This document shows positions 8,231 through 17,037 of a stretch of DNA of 64,000 nucleotides, in pieces. The position numbers and the translations under genes are program-made. The DNA is from an uncultured Eubacteriales bacterium (GTDB taxonomy: Bacteria; Bacillota; Clostridia; Oscillospirales; Acutalibacteraceae), in contig CAKUFK010000002.1 in NCBI GenBank assembly GCA_934647945.1, positions 124,001-188,000 on the forward strand, read 5' to 3'. Within the stretch, counting starts at the first letter, position 1; each line of letters opens with the position of its first letter. The notes beneath the pieces were generated by a model. It had not been told where the DNA came from and made no database searches. It worked only from the letters and a program-made list of their open reading frames with translations.

Positions 8231-10193
8231 GCAAGAGTTATTTAAATTAGTCGCGCCCTACAAGCCCACCGGCGACCAGCCGGAAGCCATCGCCAAATTG
8301 GTGGAAGGGATCAAAAGAGGGGATAAAGAGCAGACGTTGCTGGGGGTTACGGGCTCCGGTAAGACGTTCACCATGGCCAATATTATTCAGCAGGTGAAAA
8401 AGCCCACCTTGGTTCTGGCTCACAATAAGACGTTGGCCGCGCAATTATGCTCGGAATTTCGTGAATTCTTCCCAACGTCTTCGGTGGAGTATTTCGTCTC
8501 CTATTATGATTATTATCAGCCGGAGGCATATATCGCCTCAACGGATACGTATATCGAAAAAGATTCCGCGATCAACGACGAGATCGACAAACTCCGCCAT
8601 TCGGCCACGTCCGCCCTGTCAGAGCGGCGAGACGTCATCATCGTGGCGAGCGTTTCCTGCATTTACAGCCTCGGCAACCCCATCGACTACCGCAACATGA
8701 TTATTTCCCTGCGGCCGGGCATGATAAAACCGCGGGACGAGCTTCTTGCCAAGCTGATAGAGCTCCAATATGAACGCAACGACATTAATTTCACCCGGAA
8801 CAAGTTCCGCGTCCGCGGCGACGTGGTCGAAATTTTTCCCGCCTACGCAGGGGAAACGGTCATCCGGGTGGAGTTTTTTGGGGACGAGGTCGACCGCATC
8901 AGCGAGATCAATCCTCTGACGGGCGAGCTTAAAGGGCTGCTCGGCCATATCGCCATCTATCCGGCCTCTCACTATATCGTTCCGCGGGACAAAATGGAAG
9001 ACGCGGTTCAGGAGATCGAGCGGGAGCTCGCCGAACGGGTGGAGTTTTTCAAAAAGAACGGCCAGCTTCTCGAGGCGCAGCGCATCCTTCAGCGTACCCG
9101 CTATGACATCGAGATGCTGCGGGAAATCGGGGTGTGCAAGGGGATCGAGAACTATTCCCGTGTCCTGGCGGGACGGGCCCCTGGTTCTTCTCCCTTTACT
9201 CTGCTCGATTATTTTCCGGACGACTATCTGCTCTTCGTGGACGAATCCCACGTGACCCTGCCCCAGGTTCGCGGTATGTTCGGCGGGGATTTCGCCCGCA
9301 AGAAAAATCTGATCGATTATGGGTTCCGCCTGCCGAGCGCCTACGACAACCGGCCGCTGAATTTCGACGAGTTTTATGACCGGGTCAACCAAGTGGTGTT
9401 CGTCAGCGCCACGCCGGGGGATTTTGAGCGGGGGCACAGCACCGAGACGGTGGAACAGGTCATCCGTCCGACCGGCCTGCTCGATCCGGAGGTGGTGGTC
9501 AAGCCGGTCGAAGGGCAGATCGACGACCTGATGGACGAAATCCGGACGAGAGCTGCCCGGCAGGAGCGGGTGCTCGTGACCACCTTGACCAAAAAGATGG
9601 CGGAGGATCTGACCACCTACTTCGATAATGCCGGCCTGCGGGTCCGGTATATGCACCACGATATCGACACCATGGAACGCATGGAGATCATCCGGGATCT
9701 GCGGCTGGGTGAATTTGACGTTCTGGTCGGGATCAACCTGCTGCGGGAGGGCCTGGATATTCCGGAGGTTTCCCTGGTGGCGATCCTGGATGCGGATAAG
9801 GAGGGCTTCCTCCGCTCCGAAACCTCTCTGATCCAGACCATCGGCCGGGCGGCCCGCAACGCAGAGGGGCAGGTCATCATGTATGCCGATCAGGTGACGC
9901 CCTCGATGGAGAGGGCCATCCATGAGACCAATCGGCGCCGTGCCATCCAGATGCGGTATAATGAGGAACACGGCATCGTGCCCAAAACCATCCTCAAGGA
10001 TGTGCGGGATATCATCGAGATATCCCCGAAAAACAAGGGCCTGGACAAGCCGGCGAAGCGCCTGAGCCGCGCGGAGCGGCAGCAGCGGATCGAGCAGCTT
10101 ACCAGGGAGATGAAGAACGCCGCCAAGCTGCTGGAATTCGAGCACGCGGCCTGGCTGCGGGACGAGATCGACAAGTTGAGGAAAATGGACTGA
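8217..10193 (+). CDS. uvrB: Excinuclease ABC subunit B
   Basis: UvrB is the damage-verifying helicase-like subunit of nucleotide excision repair. The 658-residue protein has Walker A GVTGSGKTFTMAN (about 40-52), the beta-hairpin YYDYYQPEAY (about 95-104), DEXX-type DESHVTLPQ, the helicase motif IGRAARN and the C-terminal UVR domain that contacts UvrC (about 620-655). Length is normal. GGAG lies 4 bases before ATG 8217 and 10 before ATG 8223, so either methionine could be used. uvrA follows one gene later. Confidence 0.97.
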   Translation: MPMSEQELFKLVAPYKPTGDQPEAIAKLVEGIKRGDKEQTLLGVTGSGKTFTMANIIQQVKKPTLVLAHNKTLAAQLCSEFREFFPTSSVEYFVSYYDYYQPEAYIASTDTYIEKDSAINDEIDKLRHSATSALSERRDVIIVASVSCIYSLGNPIDYRNMIISLRPGMIKPRDELLAKLIELQYERNDINFTRNKFRVRGDVVEIFPAYAGETVIRVEFFGDEVDRISEINPLTGELKGLLGHIAIYPASHYIVPRDKMEDAVQEIERELAERVEFFKKNGQLLEAQRILQRTRYDIEMLREIGVCKGIENYSRVLAGRAPGSSPFTLLDYFPDDYLLFVDESHVTLPQVRGMFGGDFARKKNLIDYGFRLPSAYDNRPLNFDEFYDRVNQVVFVSATPGDFERGHSTETVEQVIRPTGLLDPEVVVKPVEGQIDDLMDEIRTRAARQERVLVTTLTKKMAEDLTTYFDNAGLRVRYMHHDIDTMERMEIIRDLRLGEFDVLVGINLLREGLDIPEVSLVAILDADKEGFLRSETSLIQTIGRAARNAEGQVIMYADQVTPSMERAIHETNRRRAIQMRYNEEHGIVPKTILKDVRDIIEISPKNKGLDKPAKRLSRAERQQRIEQLTREMKNAAKLLEFEHAAWLRDEIDKLRKMD

Positions 10194-10223
10194 AGCATAT
10201 TCTTTTTGCAGGGGGTGCGTACG

Positions 10224-10910
10224 ATGCCGCCGCTGGAATTTGGCACGATCCGGGGCTTCGGGGATTTCCGTGCCGCCCTGCTGCGGGCGGGATTCGCCGT
10301 GGGTGGCGAAAATGACGAGGGGATCTTTTCCCTTCGTCCCTATATGGACCCATCCCTGCAATATCATACCGGCGACCCCGAAACCGATCCCTGGCTCTGG
10401 CGTGTCCGAGTGCTCGAAGACCGGGCTCTTGCCGGCGGCAAGGTGTTTTCCGGCAAAGCGGGCTGGATATCCCGGGAGTGGTATCCGCTTTTCCTGGCGG
10501 TCCGCCGCCGGGGGAAAAGCCTCGAAGAACTGTATGCCGATGGCCTTGTTTCCCGGCTGGACCGGGAGGTTTACCGGACGGTAGCCGGGGCGGGTCTCCT
10601 GCCGGTACACAAGCTCAGGGAACGGATCTCCTGCGACAAACCGTCCCAGATCGAGGCGGCGCTGTCCCGCCTCCAGGCTGGTCTGTTTCTCACCGTCTGC
10701 GGGGAGACGCGCAAGCTCTCCAAGGATGGCCGCCCCTATGGCTGGCCAGTCTCCCTGGTCTGTACGCCCGAGGCGTTTTTTCCAGAGGACGTGTGGGGAG
10801 AGTCCCTCCGGATATCACCGGGGGAGGCATATGCCCGGATCCGGGAGCAGATGCTCCGCCTGAATCCGCAGGCGGACGAAAAGCATATTCGCCGCTTCAT
10901 CGGCGGATGA
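10224..10910 (+). CDS. Conserved protein, possibly AlkZ-related winged-helix family
   Basis: This 228-residue soluble protein contains GKAGWISREWYPLFLAVRR, a helix-turn-helix-like segment SCDKPSQIEAALSRLQAGLFLTVCG and a basic C-terminus. Clostridial proteins of this size and layout are, as I recall, annotated AlkZ-related (winged-helix DNA glycosylase-like), which would fit a position between uvrB and uvrA. I see no catalytic motif that proves this. ATG 10224 follows AGGGGGTG and is preferred to TTG 10206. It ends 53 bases before uvrA and is probably co-transcribed with it. Confidence 0.5.
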   Translation: MPPLEFGTIRGFGDFRAALLRAGFAVGGENDEGIFSLRPYMDPSLQYHTGDPETDPWLWRVRVLEDRALAGGKVFSGKAGWISREWYPLFLAVRRRGKSLEELYADGLVSRLDREVYRTVAGAGLLPVHKLRERISCDKPSQIEAALSRLQAGLFLTVCGETRKLSKDGRPYGWPVSLVCTPEAFFPEDVWGESLRISPGEAYARIREQMLRLNPQADEKHIRRFIGG

Positions 10911-10963
10911 ATCCAACTATGGCGGCATACTCGAGCTGCCGGGGATAGAGAGGGACTGTATTT

Positions 10964-13804
10964 ATGCAGAGCAAACTGACCGTCAAAGGCGCCAGGGAAC
11001 ACAATTTGAAAAACGTGGATATCGAAATCCCCCGGGACAAGCTGGTGGTGTTTACCGGCCTGTCGGGATCGGGAAAATCCTCCCTGGCCTTCGATACCAT
11101 CTACGCCGAGGGACAGCGGCGGTACGTGGAAAGCCTGTCCTCCTATGCCCGCCAGTTTTTGGGCCAAATGGAAAAGCCGGACGTGGATTATATCGAAGGT
11201 CTGTCGCCCGCCATTTCCATCGACCAGAAGACCACCTCGAAAAATCCCCGTTCCACCGTGGGGACCGTCACCGAAATCTACGACTATCTCCGCCTGCTCT
11301 ACGCCCGGATCGGCATCCCGCATTGCCCCATCTGCGGCCGGGAGATCAAGCAGCAGACGGTGGACCAGATCGTCGACCGGGTGATGGCGCTCGAGGAGGG
11401 GACCCGGATTCAGGTGCTGGCGCCTGTGGTCAGGGGACGCAAGGGTGAGCACGCCAAGGAATTCGAGGCGGCCCGGAAATCCGGATATGTCCGGGTGCGG
11501 GTGGACGGCAATGTCTACGACCTGTCCGAAACCATCCCAATGGAGAAGAATAAAAAACACACCATCGAGGTGGTGGTGGACCGGCTGGTGGTCCGCGCGG
11601 ACATGCGGGGCCGTCTGGCCGATTCGGTGGAAACCGCGACGGGCCTCACCGGCGGGCTGGTCACCATCGACGTAGTGGGGGGGGAGGAGCTGCCTTTTTC
11701 CCAGAACTACGCCTGTCCCGAGCATGGGGTGAGCATCGAAGAGCTCTCTCCCCGGATGTTTTCCTTCAACAATCCCTTCGGTGCCTGTCCGAAATGCACT
11801 GGACTCGGTGTTTTCATGTCCATGGACCCCGACCGGATCCTCCCGGATAGGAAGCTGTCCATCCGCCAGGGCGCTATCCGCGCAAGCGGCTGGAGCTATG
11901 CCGACGGGGGCACCATTGCCCAGATGTATTACGAAGGGCTAGCCGCCCATTACGGCTTTTCGCTGGATACGCCCGTCCAAGACCTGCCGAAAAAGGTGGT
12001 TGACGTCATCCTGTACGGCACGAACGGCGAAAAGATCAAGATGACCCGCAAAATGGAATACGGCAGCGGGGAATATTTCACCGATTTCGAAGGGGTGCTG
12101 AACAATCTCCAACGGCGGTACCGGGAAACCTCCAGCGAATGGATGCGGGAGGAGCTCGAGGAATACATGAGTGAAATCCCCTGCCCGGAATGCCATGGCC
12201 ACCGGCTCAAGCCGGAAAGCCTGGCCGTGACTGTGGGAGGGGAGAACATCTCTTCCCTGAGCCGGCTGTCGGTGTCGGGCGCCCTGTCCTTTCTCGATAG
12301 CCTGGAACCCAGTCTCACCGACCGGGAGCGAAAGATCGGGGAGCGGATCCTCAAGGAGATCCGGGAACGCCTGGGCTTTCTCCAGAGCGTGGGTCTCGAA
12401 TATCTCAGCCTGTCCCGGGCATCCGGCACCTTGTCCGGGGGCGAGAGCCAGCGCATCCGCCTCGCCACCCAGATCGGATCCTACCTGATGGGGGTGCTCT
12501 ATATCCTGGACGAGCCCAGTATCGGCCTGCATCAGCGGGACAACGACAAGCTGCTCGCCACCCTCAAACGCCTGCGGGACCTGGGCAACACCCTGATCGT
12601 GGTGGAGCACGACGAGGACACCATGCGGGCAGCCGACTGGATCGTGGATATCGGCCCGGGGGCCGGTGTCCACGGCGGCAACGTGATCTGTTCTGGGCCG
12701 GTGGAGGAGGTCTGTGCCTGCAAGGAGTCGGTCACCGGCCAGTATCTCAGCGGCCGGCGCCGCATCCCCGTGCCGGCGGAACGCCGTCCCGGCTCCGGCC
12801 GGCTGCTGACCGTCCGTGGGGCCAGTGAAAACAATTTGAAAAATATCGACGTCTCTTTCCGCCTGGGGGCGTTCAATTGCGTCACCGGCGTGTCCGGCTC
12901 GGGGAAATCCTCCCTGGTCAATGAAATCCTGTACAAGCACCTGGCCGCCGCGCTCAATGGCGCCCGCTGCCGTGCCGGGGCGCACGGCTCCATCGAGGGC
13001 CTGGAGGCCCTCGACAAGGTCATCGACATCAACCAGGCCCCGATCGGGCGGACCCCGCGGTCCAACCCCGCCACTTATACCGGCGTGTTCAACGACATCC
13101 GGGAGCTCTTCGCCTCCACTGCCGACGCGAAAATGCGCGGCTTTTCCGCCGGCCGCTTTTCCTTCAACATCAAGGGCGGGCGCTGCGAGGCCTGCCAGGG
13201 GGACGGCATTATCAAGATCGAGATGCATTTCCTGCCCGATATTTACGTCCCCTGCGAGGTCTGTAAAGGCCGTCGCTATAACCGGGAGACGCTCGAGGTC
13301 AAATATAAAGGTAAGAGCATTTACGACGTTTTGGACATGACGGTGGAAGAGGCGCTCTCCTTTTTTTCCAGCGTTCCCAAGATCGCCCGCAAGCTCCAGA
13401 CCTTATACGACGTGGGGCTCGGCTATATCCAGGTCGGGCAGCCCGCCACCACCTTGTCGGGCGGCGAGGCCCAGCGGGTTAAACTGGCCTCCGAGCTGTC
13501 GCGGCGCGCCACCGGCAAAACGGTGTATATCCTGGACGAACCGACCACCGGCCTGCATACCGCCGACGTACAGCAGCTCATCGAGGTGCTGCAGAAGCTG
13601 GTGGAGGGCGGCAACACTGTCATCGTCATCGAGCACAACCTGGATGTGATCAAAACCGCCGATTATATCATCGATCTCGGTCCCGAGGGCGGGGATAAAG
13701 GCGGGCTGGTGGTAGCGGCCGGCACGCCGGAGGAAGTGGCGGCCGTCTCGGACTCCTATACCGGGCAGTATCTGCAGAAGGTGCTCTCGCAGGAGGAGAC
13801 CTGA
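10964..13804 (+). CDS. uvrA: Excinuclease ABC subunit A
   Basis: UvrA is the dimeric ABC-type ATPase that finds bulky DNA lesions and loads UvrB. The 946-residue protein has two ABC cassettes: Walker A GLSGSGKSSLAF near residue 31 and GVSGSGKSSLVN in the second half, with signatures LSGGESQRIRLA and LSGGEAQRVKLA. Cys-rich zinc modules are intact (CPIC, CPEC..HRLKPESL, CEACQGDG with CEVCKGRRY). Length is typical. It probably shares the LexA-controlled transcript of uvrB because no terminator was seen between them. Confidence 0.97.
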   Translation: MQSKLTVKGAREHNLKNVDIEIPRDKLVVFTGLSGSGKSSLAFDTIYAEGQRRYVESLSSYARQFLGQMEKPDVDYIEGLSPAISIDQKTTSKNPRSTVGTVTEIYDYLRLLYARIGIPHCPICGREIKQQTVDQIVDRVMALEEGTRIQVLAPVVRGRKGEHAKEFEAARKSGYVRVRVDGNVYDLSETIPMEKNKKHTIEVVVDRLVVRADMRGRLADSVETATGLTGGLVTIDVVGGEELPFSQNYACPEHGVSIEELSPRMFSFNNPFGACPKCTGLGVFMSMDPDRILPDRKLSIRQGAIRASGWSYADGGTIAQMYYEGLAAHYGFSLDTPVQDLPKKVVDVILYGTNGEKIKMTRKMEYGSGEYFTDFEGVLNNLQRRYRETSSEWMREELEEYMSEIPCPECHGHRLKPESLAVTVGGENISSLSRLSVSGALSFLDSLEPSLTDRERKIGERILKEIRERLGFLQSVGLEYLSLSRASGTLSGGESQRIRLATQIGSYLMGVLYILDEPSIGLHQRDNDKLLATLKRLRDLGNTLIVVEHDEDTMRAADWIVDIGPGAGVHGGNVICSGPVEEVCACKESVTGQYLSGRRRIPVPAERRPGSGRLLTVRGASENNLKNIDVSFRLGAFNCVTGVSGSGKSSLVNEILYKHLAAALNGARCRAGAHGSIEGLEALDKVIDINQAPIGRTPRSNPATYTGVFNDIRELFASTADAKMRGFSAGRFSFNIKGGRCEACQGDGIIKIEMHFLPDIYVPCEVCKGRRYNRETLEVKYKGKSIYDVLDMTVEEALSFFSSVPKIARKLQTLYDVGLGYIQVGQPATTLSGGEAQRVKLASELSRRATGKTVYILDEPTTGLHTADVQQLIEVLQKLVEGGNTVIVIEHNLDVIKTADYIIDLGPEGGDKGGLVVAAGTPEEVAAVSDSYTGQYLQKVLSQEET

Positions 13805-13879
13805 GGATATCCGGCCGGCGTATACTCACCCCGGTCGTGGTGCAGACTAAGCGCATCAAGAGGAACGGGAGACGGCGGG

Positions 13880-14545
13880 ATGCGCATATCGGATATTCCC
13901 TGGGAGATGGTCCAACAGGAATTGTACAGTTGGAATCGGCCCCTTTCTTTGGAGACCGTCCGGCTGCTGGACGAGCTCTTCTTTTCGCTGGAGGACACGG
14001 GGGAGAGGGGCGATCTGATCCTGGTTTTCGGGAGCCGGCGGGGCTTCCGTTACCGTGGGCGTCAGGCGCTGCGGCTGTACCAGGCCGGGCGGGCACCCCA
14101 TATCCTCGTTTCCGGGGGAACGCGGGATCCGGCTCTGCCGACAGAAGCCTCCCTGTTCCGTCAGGGCTTTCGGGAACATGGGGTGCCGGACGAGGTGATT
14201 TTAACCGAGGAGATGTCCCGGACCACGCCTGAAAACGTCGCGAATACGGCTGCCATGCTCCGGCGCCGGTACGGCAAAACGCCGCTTATCCTGCTGCTTG
14301 TGACGGCGGAATTCCACATGACGAGAGCCTACCTGACCGCCAAAAAAGGTTTCCCGGATTCCTACCGGCTGGTCTCCTGTCCGGCTGTGAGCCTGCACGG
14401 CAAACGGGACAATTGGTTCGCCACCCCGCTTGGACGGGAGCGTCTCGGGCGGGAGCTGCAGTCCCTGGTGGCCTGTGCCCGCAACGGGCTGGCGGCGGAT
14501 CGGGAGCTGTTTGCGGGATTGCGGGAGCCCGTCTGCCGGGGCTGA
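13880..14545 (+). CDS. YdcF/SanA-family (DUF218) protein
   Basis: This 221-residue protein has the DUF218 pattern: a buried strand DLILVFGSRRGFRYRGRQALRLYQAGRAPHILVSGG followed by E..SRTTPENVANTAAMLRR and LLVTAEFHMTRA. In the family these residues line a pocket on a Rossmann-like fold. Relatives are linked to envelope functions, and the E. coli member YdcF binds S-adenosylmethionine, but the activity is unsettled. No signal peptide or TM helix is visible, unlike SanA. A hairpin terminator follows at 14609. Confidence 0.75.
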   Translation: MRISDIPWEMVQQELYSWNRPLSLETVRLLDELFFSLEDTGERGDLILVFGSRRGFRYRGRQALRLYQAGRAPHILVSGGTRDPALPTEASLFRQGFREHGVPDEVILTEEMSRTTPENVANTAAMLRRRYGKTPLILLLVTAEFHMTRAYLTAKKGFPDSYRLVSCPAVSLHGKRDNWFATPLGRERLGRELQSLVACARNGLAADRELFAGLREPVCRG

Positions 14546-14608
14546 CAGGCCGTGTGGGCTTATCCGGCGAGGCCGCCGGCTACCATTTTTTCAGTCTGAA
14601 TTCGATCG

Positions 14609-14636
14609 AAACCGGCGGGTTTTCCGCCGGTTTTTG
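14609..14636 (+). terminator. Rho-independent terminator after the YdcF-like gene
   Basis: A 9-base GC-rich stem (ACCGGCGGG against CCGCCGGT) closes a short TTTTC loop and is followed by a T run. It ends the uvrB-uvrA-ydcF block. Confidence 0.85.
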
Positions 14637-14797
14637 CGCGTTTTGTGGGCAATTTCGTTCAAAAGGGGAGGATTCGGACATGGAAATATCGGAAAAAAGC
14701 GGCGTTCATCAAGGAATATTTACAAATCTTTCATATACTGTTTTTCTCCGTATTGTATGATACTATAGACGTCAGCCGTGAGGTGGAAGGACATGTC

Positions 14798-15709
14798 ATG
14801 TTTGGATATGTGAAGGTATACCAGCCGGAACTGAAGATGGGGGAATTCGAGCACTACCGCGGCGTCTATTGTGCGCTGTGCAAACAGCTTGGCAAGCGGT
14901 ACGGTTTTTTGGCCCGTATGACCTTGAGCTACGACTTCACCTTTCTGGCGCTCTTTTATATGGCGCTCGGGGATGACTGCCCCGGGTTCAAAAAGGGGCG
15001 GTGCGCGTTCAATCCGCTGAAAAAACGGACCTGCTGCTGTGGCGGCCCGGCTCTCGAGGACGCGGCCGACGCGGCCGCGCTGCTGGTGTATTACAAAACC
15101 CGGGATACCATCGCCGACAGTGGCTTCTGGAAACGCCTCGGCGCCCGCTGCCTGCTTCCGTTTGTTTCCGCCGGCCGCAAAAAGGCCGCGCGGGCAAAGC
15201 CGGAGCTGGACGCGGTCATGGCGGACTGTATGCGGCTGCAGGCCGGGCTGGAACAGGCGAAATCCCCTTCCGTTGATGCGGCGGCCGAACCCACGGCACG
15301 TATGCTTGCCTATCTGGCGGCGGCGGCGGCGCGGGACGAACGCGAAAAACGCATCCTCGACCGGTTCGGCTACTGCCTGGGCCGGTGGATCTATCTCATC
15401 GATGCCGCGGACGACCTGGAAGAGGATCTGCAAAACGGAAGCTACAATGCCTTTGCGCTCTCCCGCCGGTTGACTGCCGGGGACGCCGCTGCCCTCGGGG
15501 AGGCCAGGCGATACGCCGAGGGTTCGCTCAACGCGACCCTCGCGGAGTGTGAGGCGGCCTACAATTTATTGGATATCCGCCGGTTTGACGGTATATTGCG
15601 CAACGTGCTGGAGCTCGGGCTGCCTTACGTGCAGAAACAGGCGCTCTTTGGCGATCCGCAGTCGAAATCCGGCAAACGCAGAAAGCGAGAGGACCCGAAC
15701 TATGACTGA
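14798..15709 (+). CDS. DUF5685 family protein
   Basis: This 303-residue protein begins MFGYVKVYQPELKMGEFEHYRGVYCALCKQLGKRYG, the hallmark of DUF5685, with conserved cysteines (YCALCK; CAFNPLKKRTCCC). An Ala-rich helical body includes DFTFLALF and LDRFGYCLGRWIYLIDAADDLEEDLQNGSYNAF, which resembles an acidic metal-binding helix of all-alpha isoprenoid-synthase-like folds. That similarity is impressionistic. The in-frame TTG at 14645 lies outside the conserved start. ATG 14798 follows GAGGTGGAAGG. Its stop overlaps the start of the DnaJ-domain gene. Confidence 0.75.
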   Translation: MFGYVKVYQPELKMGEFEHYRGVYCALCKQLGKRYGFLARMTLSYDFTFLALFYMALGDDCPGFKKGRCAFNPLKKRTCCCGGPALEDAADAAALLVYYKTRDTIADSGFWKRLGARCLLPFVSAGRKKAARAKPELDAVMADCMRLQAGLEQAKSPSVDAAAEPTARMLAYLAAAAARDEREKRILDRFGYCLGRWIYLIDAADDLEEDLQNGSYNAFALSRRLTAGDAAALGEARRYAEGSLNATLAECEAAYNLLDIRRFDGILRNVLELGLPYVQKQALFGDPQSKSGKRRKREDPNYD

Positions 15710-16307
15710 TCCCTATCAGGTGCTGGGCGTACAGCCGAGCGCCACCGACGAAGAGGTAAAAGCGGCCTATCGGGAGCTGGCCAAGAAATACCATCCCGAC
15801 CACTACAACGACAACCCGCTCTCCGATCTCGCGCAGGAAAAGATGCAGGAGATCAACGAGGCGTACGACGCCATTATCCGGATGCGCCGGCAGGGCGGTC
15901 CGGCACCGCAGGGCGGGGCCCCTTCCCAGGGAGGTGGGACCTCCCGTTTCATGGATATCCGCAACCTCATCCGCACCGGACGGGTGATGGATGCCGAAAC
16001 CCTCCTAGACGGGATTCCCGGCCCTTCCCGGGACGGGGAATGGTATTTCCTCAAGGGGAGTGTCCTGTTCAAAAAAGGATGGCTCGACGACGCCTACAAC
16101 CATTTTTCCACTGCGGTCCGGATGGATCCGGGCAACATGGAATACCGGCAGGCCCTCAACCAGATGGAGATGCGGCGGCAGAACGGCGGATACCGGACCG
16201 GCCGTCAGACGGCGGGAGGCTGCAGCGCCTGCGACATGTGCAGCGGCCTGATCTGCGCGGACTGCTGCTGTGAATGCATGGGCGGCGACCTTATCCGCTG
16301 CTGCTGA
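15702..16307 (+). CDS. J-domain protein with TPR-like region and Cys-rich tail
   Basis: This 201-residue protein has an N-terminal J domain (about 1-65) with the HPD motif in KKYHPDHYND, which would stimulate an Hsp70 ATPase. A Gly/Pro/Gln-rich linker, a TPR-like segment (GEWYFLKGSVLFKKGWLDDAYNHFSTAVRMDPGN) and a Cys-rich tail (CSACDMCSGLICADCCCECMGGDLIRCC) follow. The last has ten cysteines in about 30 residues. Pairing with a DUF5685 gene with an 8-base overlap suggests a shared job. It is not DnaJ proper, since the CxxCxGxG repeats are absent. Confidence 0.85.
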   Translation: MTDPYQVLGVQPSATDEEVKAAYRELAKKYHPDHYNDNPLSDLAQEKMQEINEAYDAIIRMRRQGGPAPQGGAPSQGGGTSRFMDIRNLIRTGRVMDAETLLDGIPGPSRDGEWYFLKGSVLFKKGWLDDAYNHFSTAVRMDPGNMEYRQALNQMEMRRQNGGYRTGRQTAGGCSACDMCSGLICADCCCECMGGDLIRCC

Positions 16308-16375
16308 CACGGATGAAAGTTTCAATATGCCGGGCCCCGGACGGGCGGCCGGCTGGAAAGGCCTGATGGCAGTTC

Positions 16376-16909
16376 ATGAAGCACAGCGGAAAAATCGCGT
16401 TGGGCGGGTTGCTTGCCGCCCTCTCCTTAGTCTGTATGCTCCTGACCATTTTTCCTTTTGCCGACTATGCCCTGCCCGCTCTCGCAGGGGTGCTTCTCAT
16501 CCCCATCGTACTCGAGAGCGGCGTGAAATGGGGGTTTATGGTCTATGCCGTCGTGGGGATCCTGAACGCGATCCTGACTCCCTCCCTGGAGGCAAAAGTG
16601 CTTTTCATCGCCTTTTTCGGGTATTATCCGGTTCTCAAGGCCCTGATCGAGCGCATTCGTTTCCGGCCGTTGGAATGGGCGGCCAAACTCCTGCTCTTCA
16701 ACGGTACGTTTGTGGCCGCCTATTGGCTCATGCTGCATGTGTTCGCCCTGCCGGCCGACAGCCTGGAGCTGTTCGGCGTCAATGTGCCGCTGCTCCTGCT
16801 CGGCGCCGGGAACATCGTGTTTGTCATTTACGACGTGGCGGTCACCAATCTCATCGTCCTGTATCAGAGGATGCTGCGCCCGAAGCTTCTGCACATATTC
16901 CGCATCTGA
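16376..16909 (+). CDS. Integral membrane protein, ECF-transporter S-component-like
   Basis: This 177-residue, very hydrophobic protein has about five predicted TM helices: IALGGLLAALSLVCMLLTIFPF, LPALAGVLLIPIVLESG, WGFMVYAVVGILNAILTP, LLLFNGTFVAAYWLML and LLLLGAGNIVFVIYDVAVTNLIVLY. The N-terminal Ala/Gly-rich helix and overall layout are those of ECF-type vitamin or metabolite S components. No energising module is nearby, so the substrate is unknown. A terminator follows at 16912. Confidence 0.55.
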   Translation: MKHSGKIALGGLLAALSLVCMLLTIFPFADYALPALAGVLLIPIVLESGVKWGFMVYAVVGILNAILTPSLEAKVLFIAFFGYYPVLKALIERIRFRPLEWAAKLLLFNGTFVAAYWLMLHVFALPADSLELFGVNVPLLLLGAGNIVFVIYDVAVTNLIVLYQRMLRPKLLHIFRI

Positions 16910-16911
16910 AT

Positions 16912-16942
16912 GGACAGCCGGGCGCTGTCCATTTTCATTTTC
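16912..16942 (+). terminator. Rho-independent terminator
   Basis: A 7-base stem GGACAGC/GCTGTCC (16912-16918 with 16924-16930) is followed by ATTTTCATTTTC. It separates the membrane protein from the RpiR gene. Confidence 0.7.
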
Positions 16943-16966
16943 AATTGCAGGAACGGGGAATGCCGC

Positions 16967-16995
16967 TTGCAATTTCGACGCGAAGGCGGTACAAT
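16967..16995 (+). promoter_or_regulatory. Sigma-A promoter of the RpiR-family gene
   Basis: TTGCAA (16967-16972), 17 bases, TACAAT (16990-16995), about 40 bases before the TTG start codon. Confidence 0.7.
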
Positions 16996-17037
16996 ACTAA
17001 CGGAATACGCAGCGGCAGGCGGAAAGGTTGGATCGGC

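Noticed and set aside
8619..10610. 663-codon - strand frame opposite uvrB
   Set aside because: The + strand encodes a complete UvrB with all motifs; the antisense product has no recognisable domain.
16270..17037. N-terminal extension of the RpiR gene to a 548-residue protein
   Set aside because: The extension runs through the ECF-like membrane gene in another frame and through a terminator and promoter; the RpiR HTH starts at 17038.
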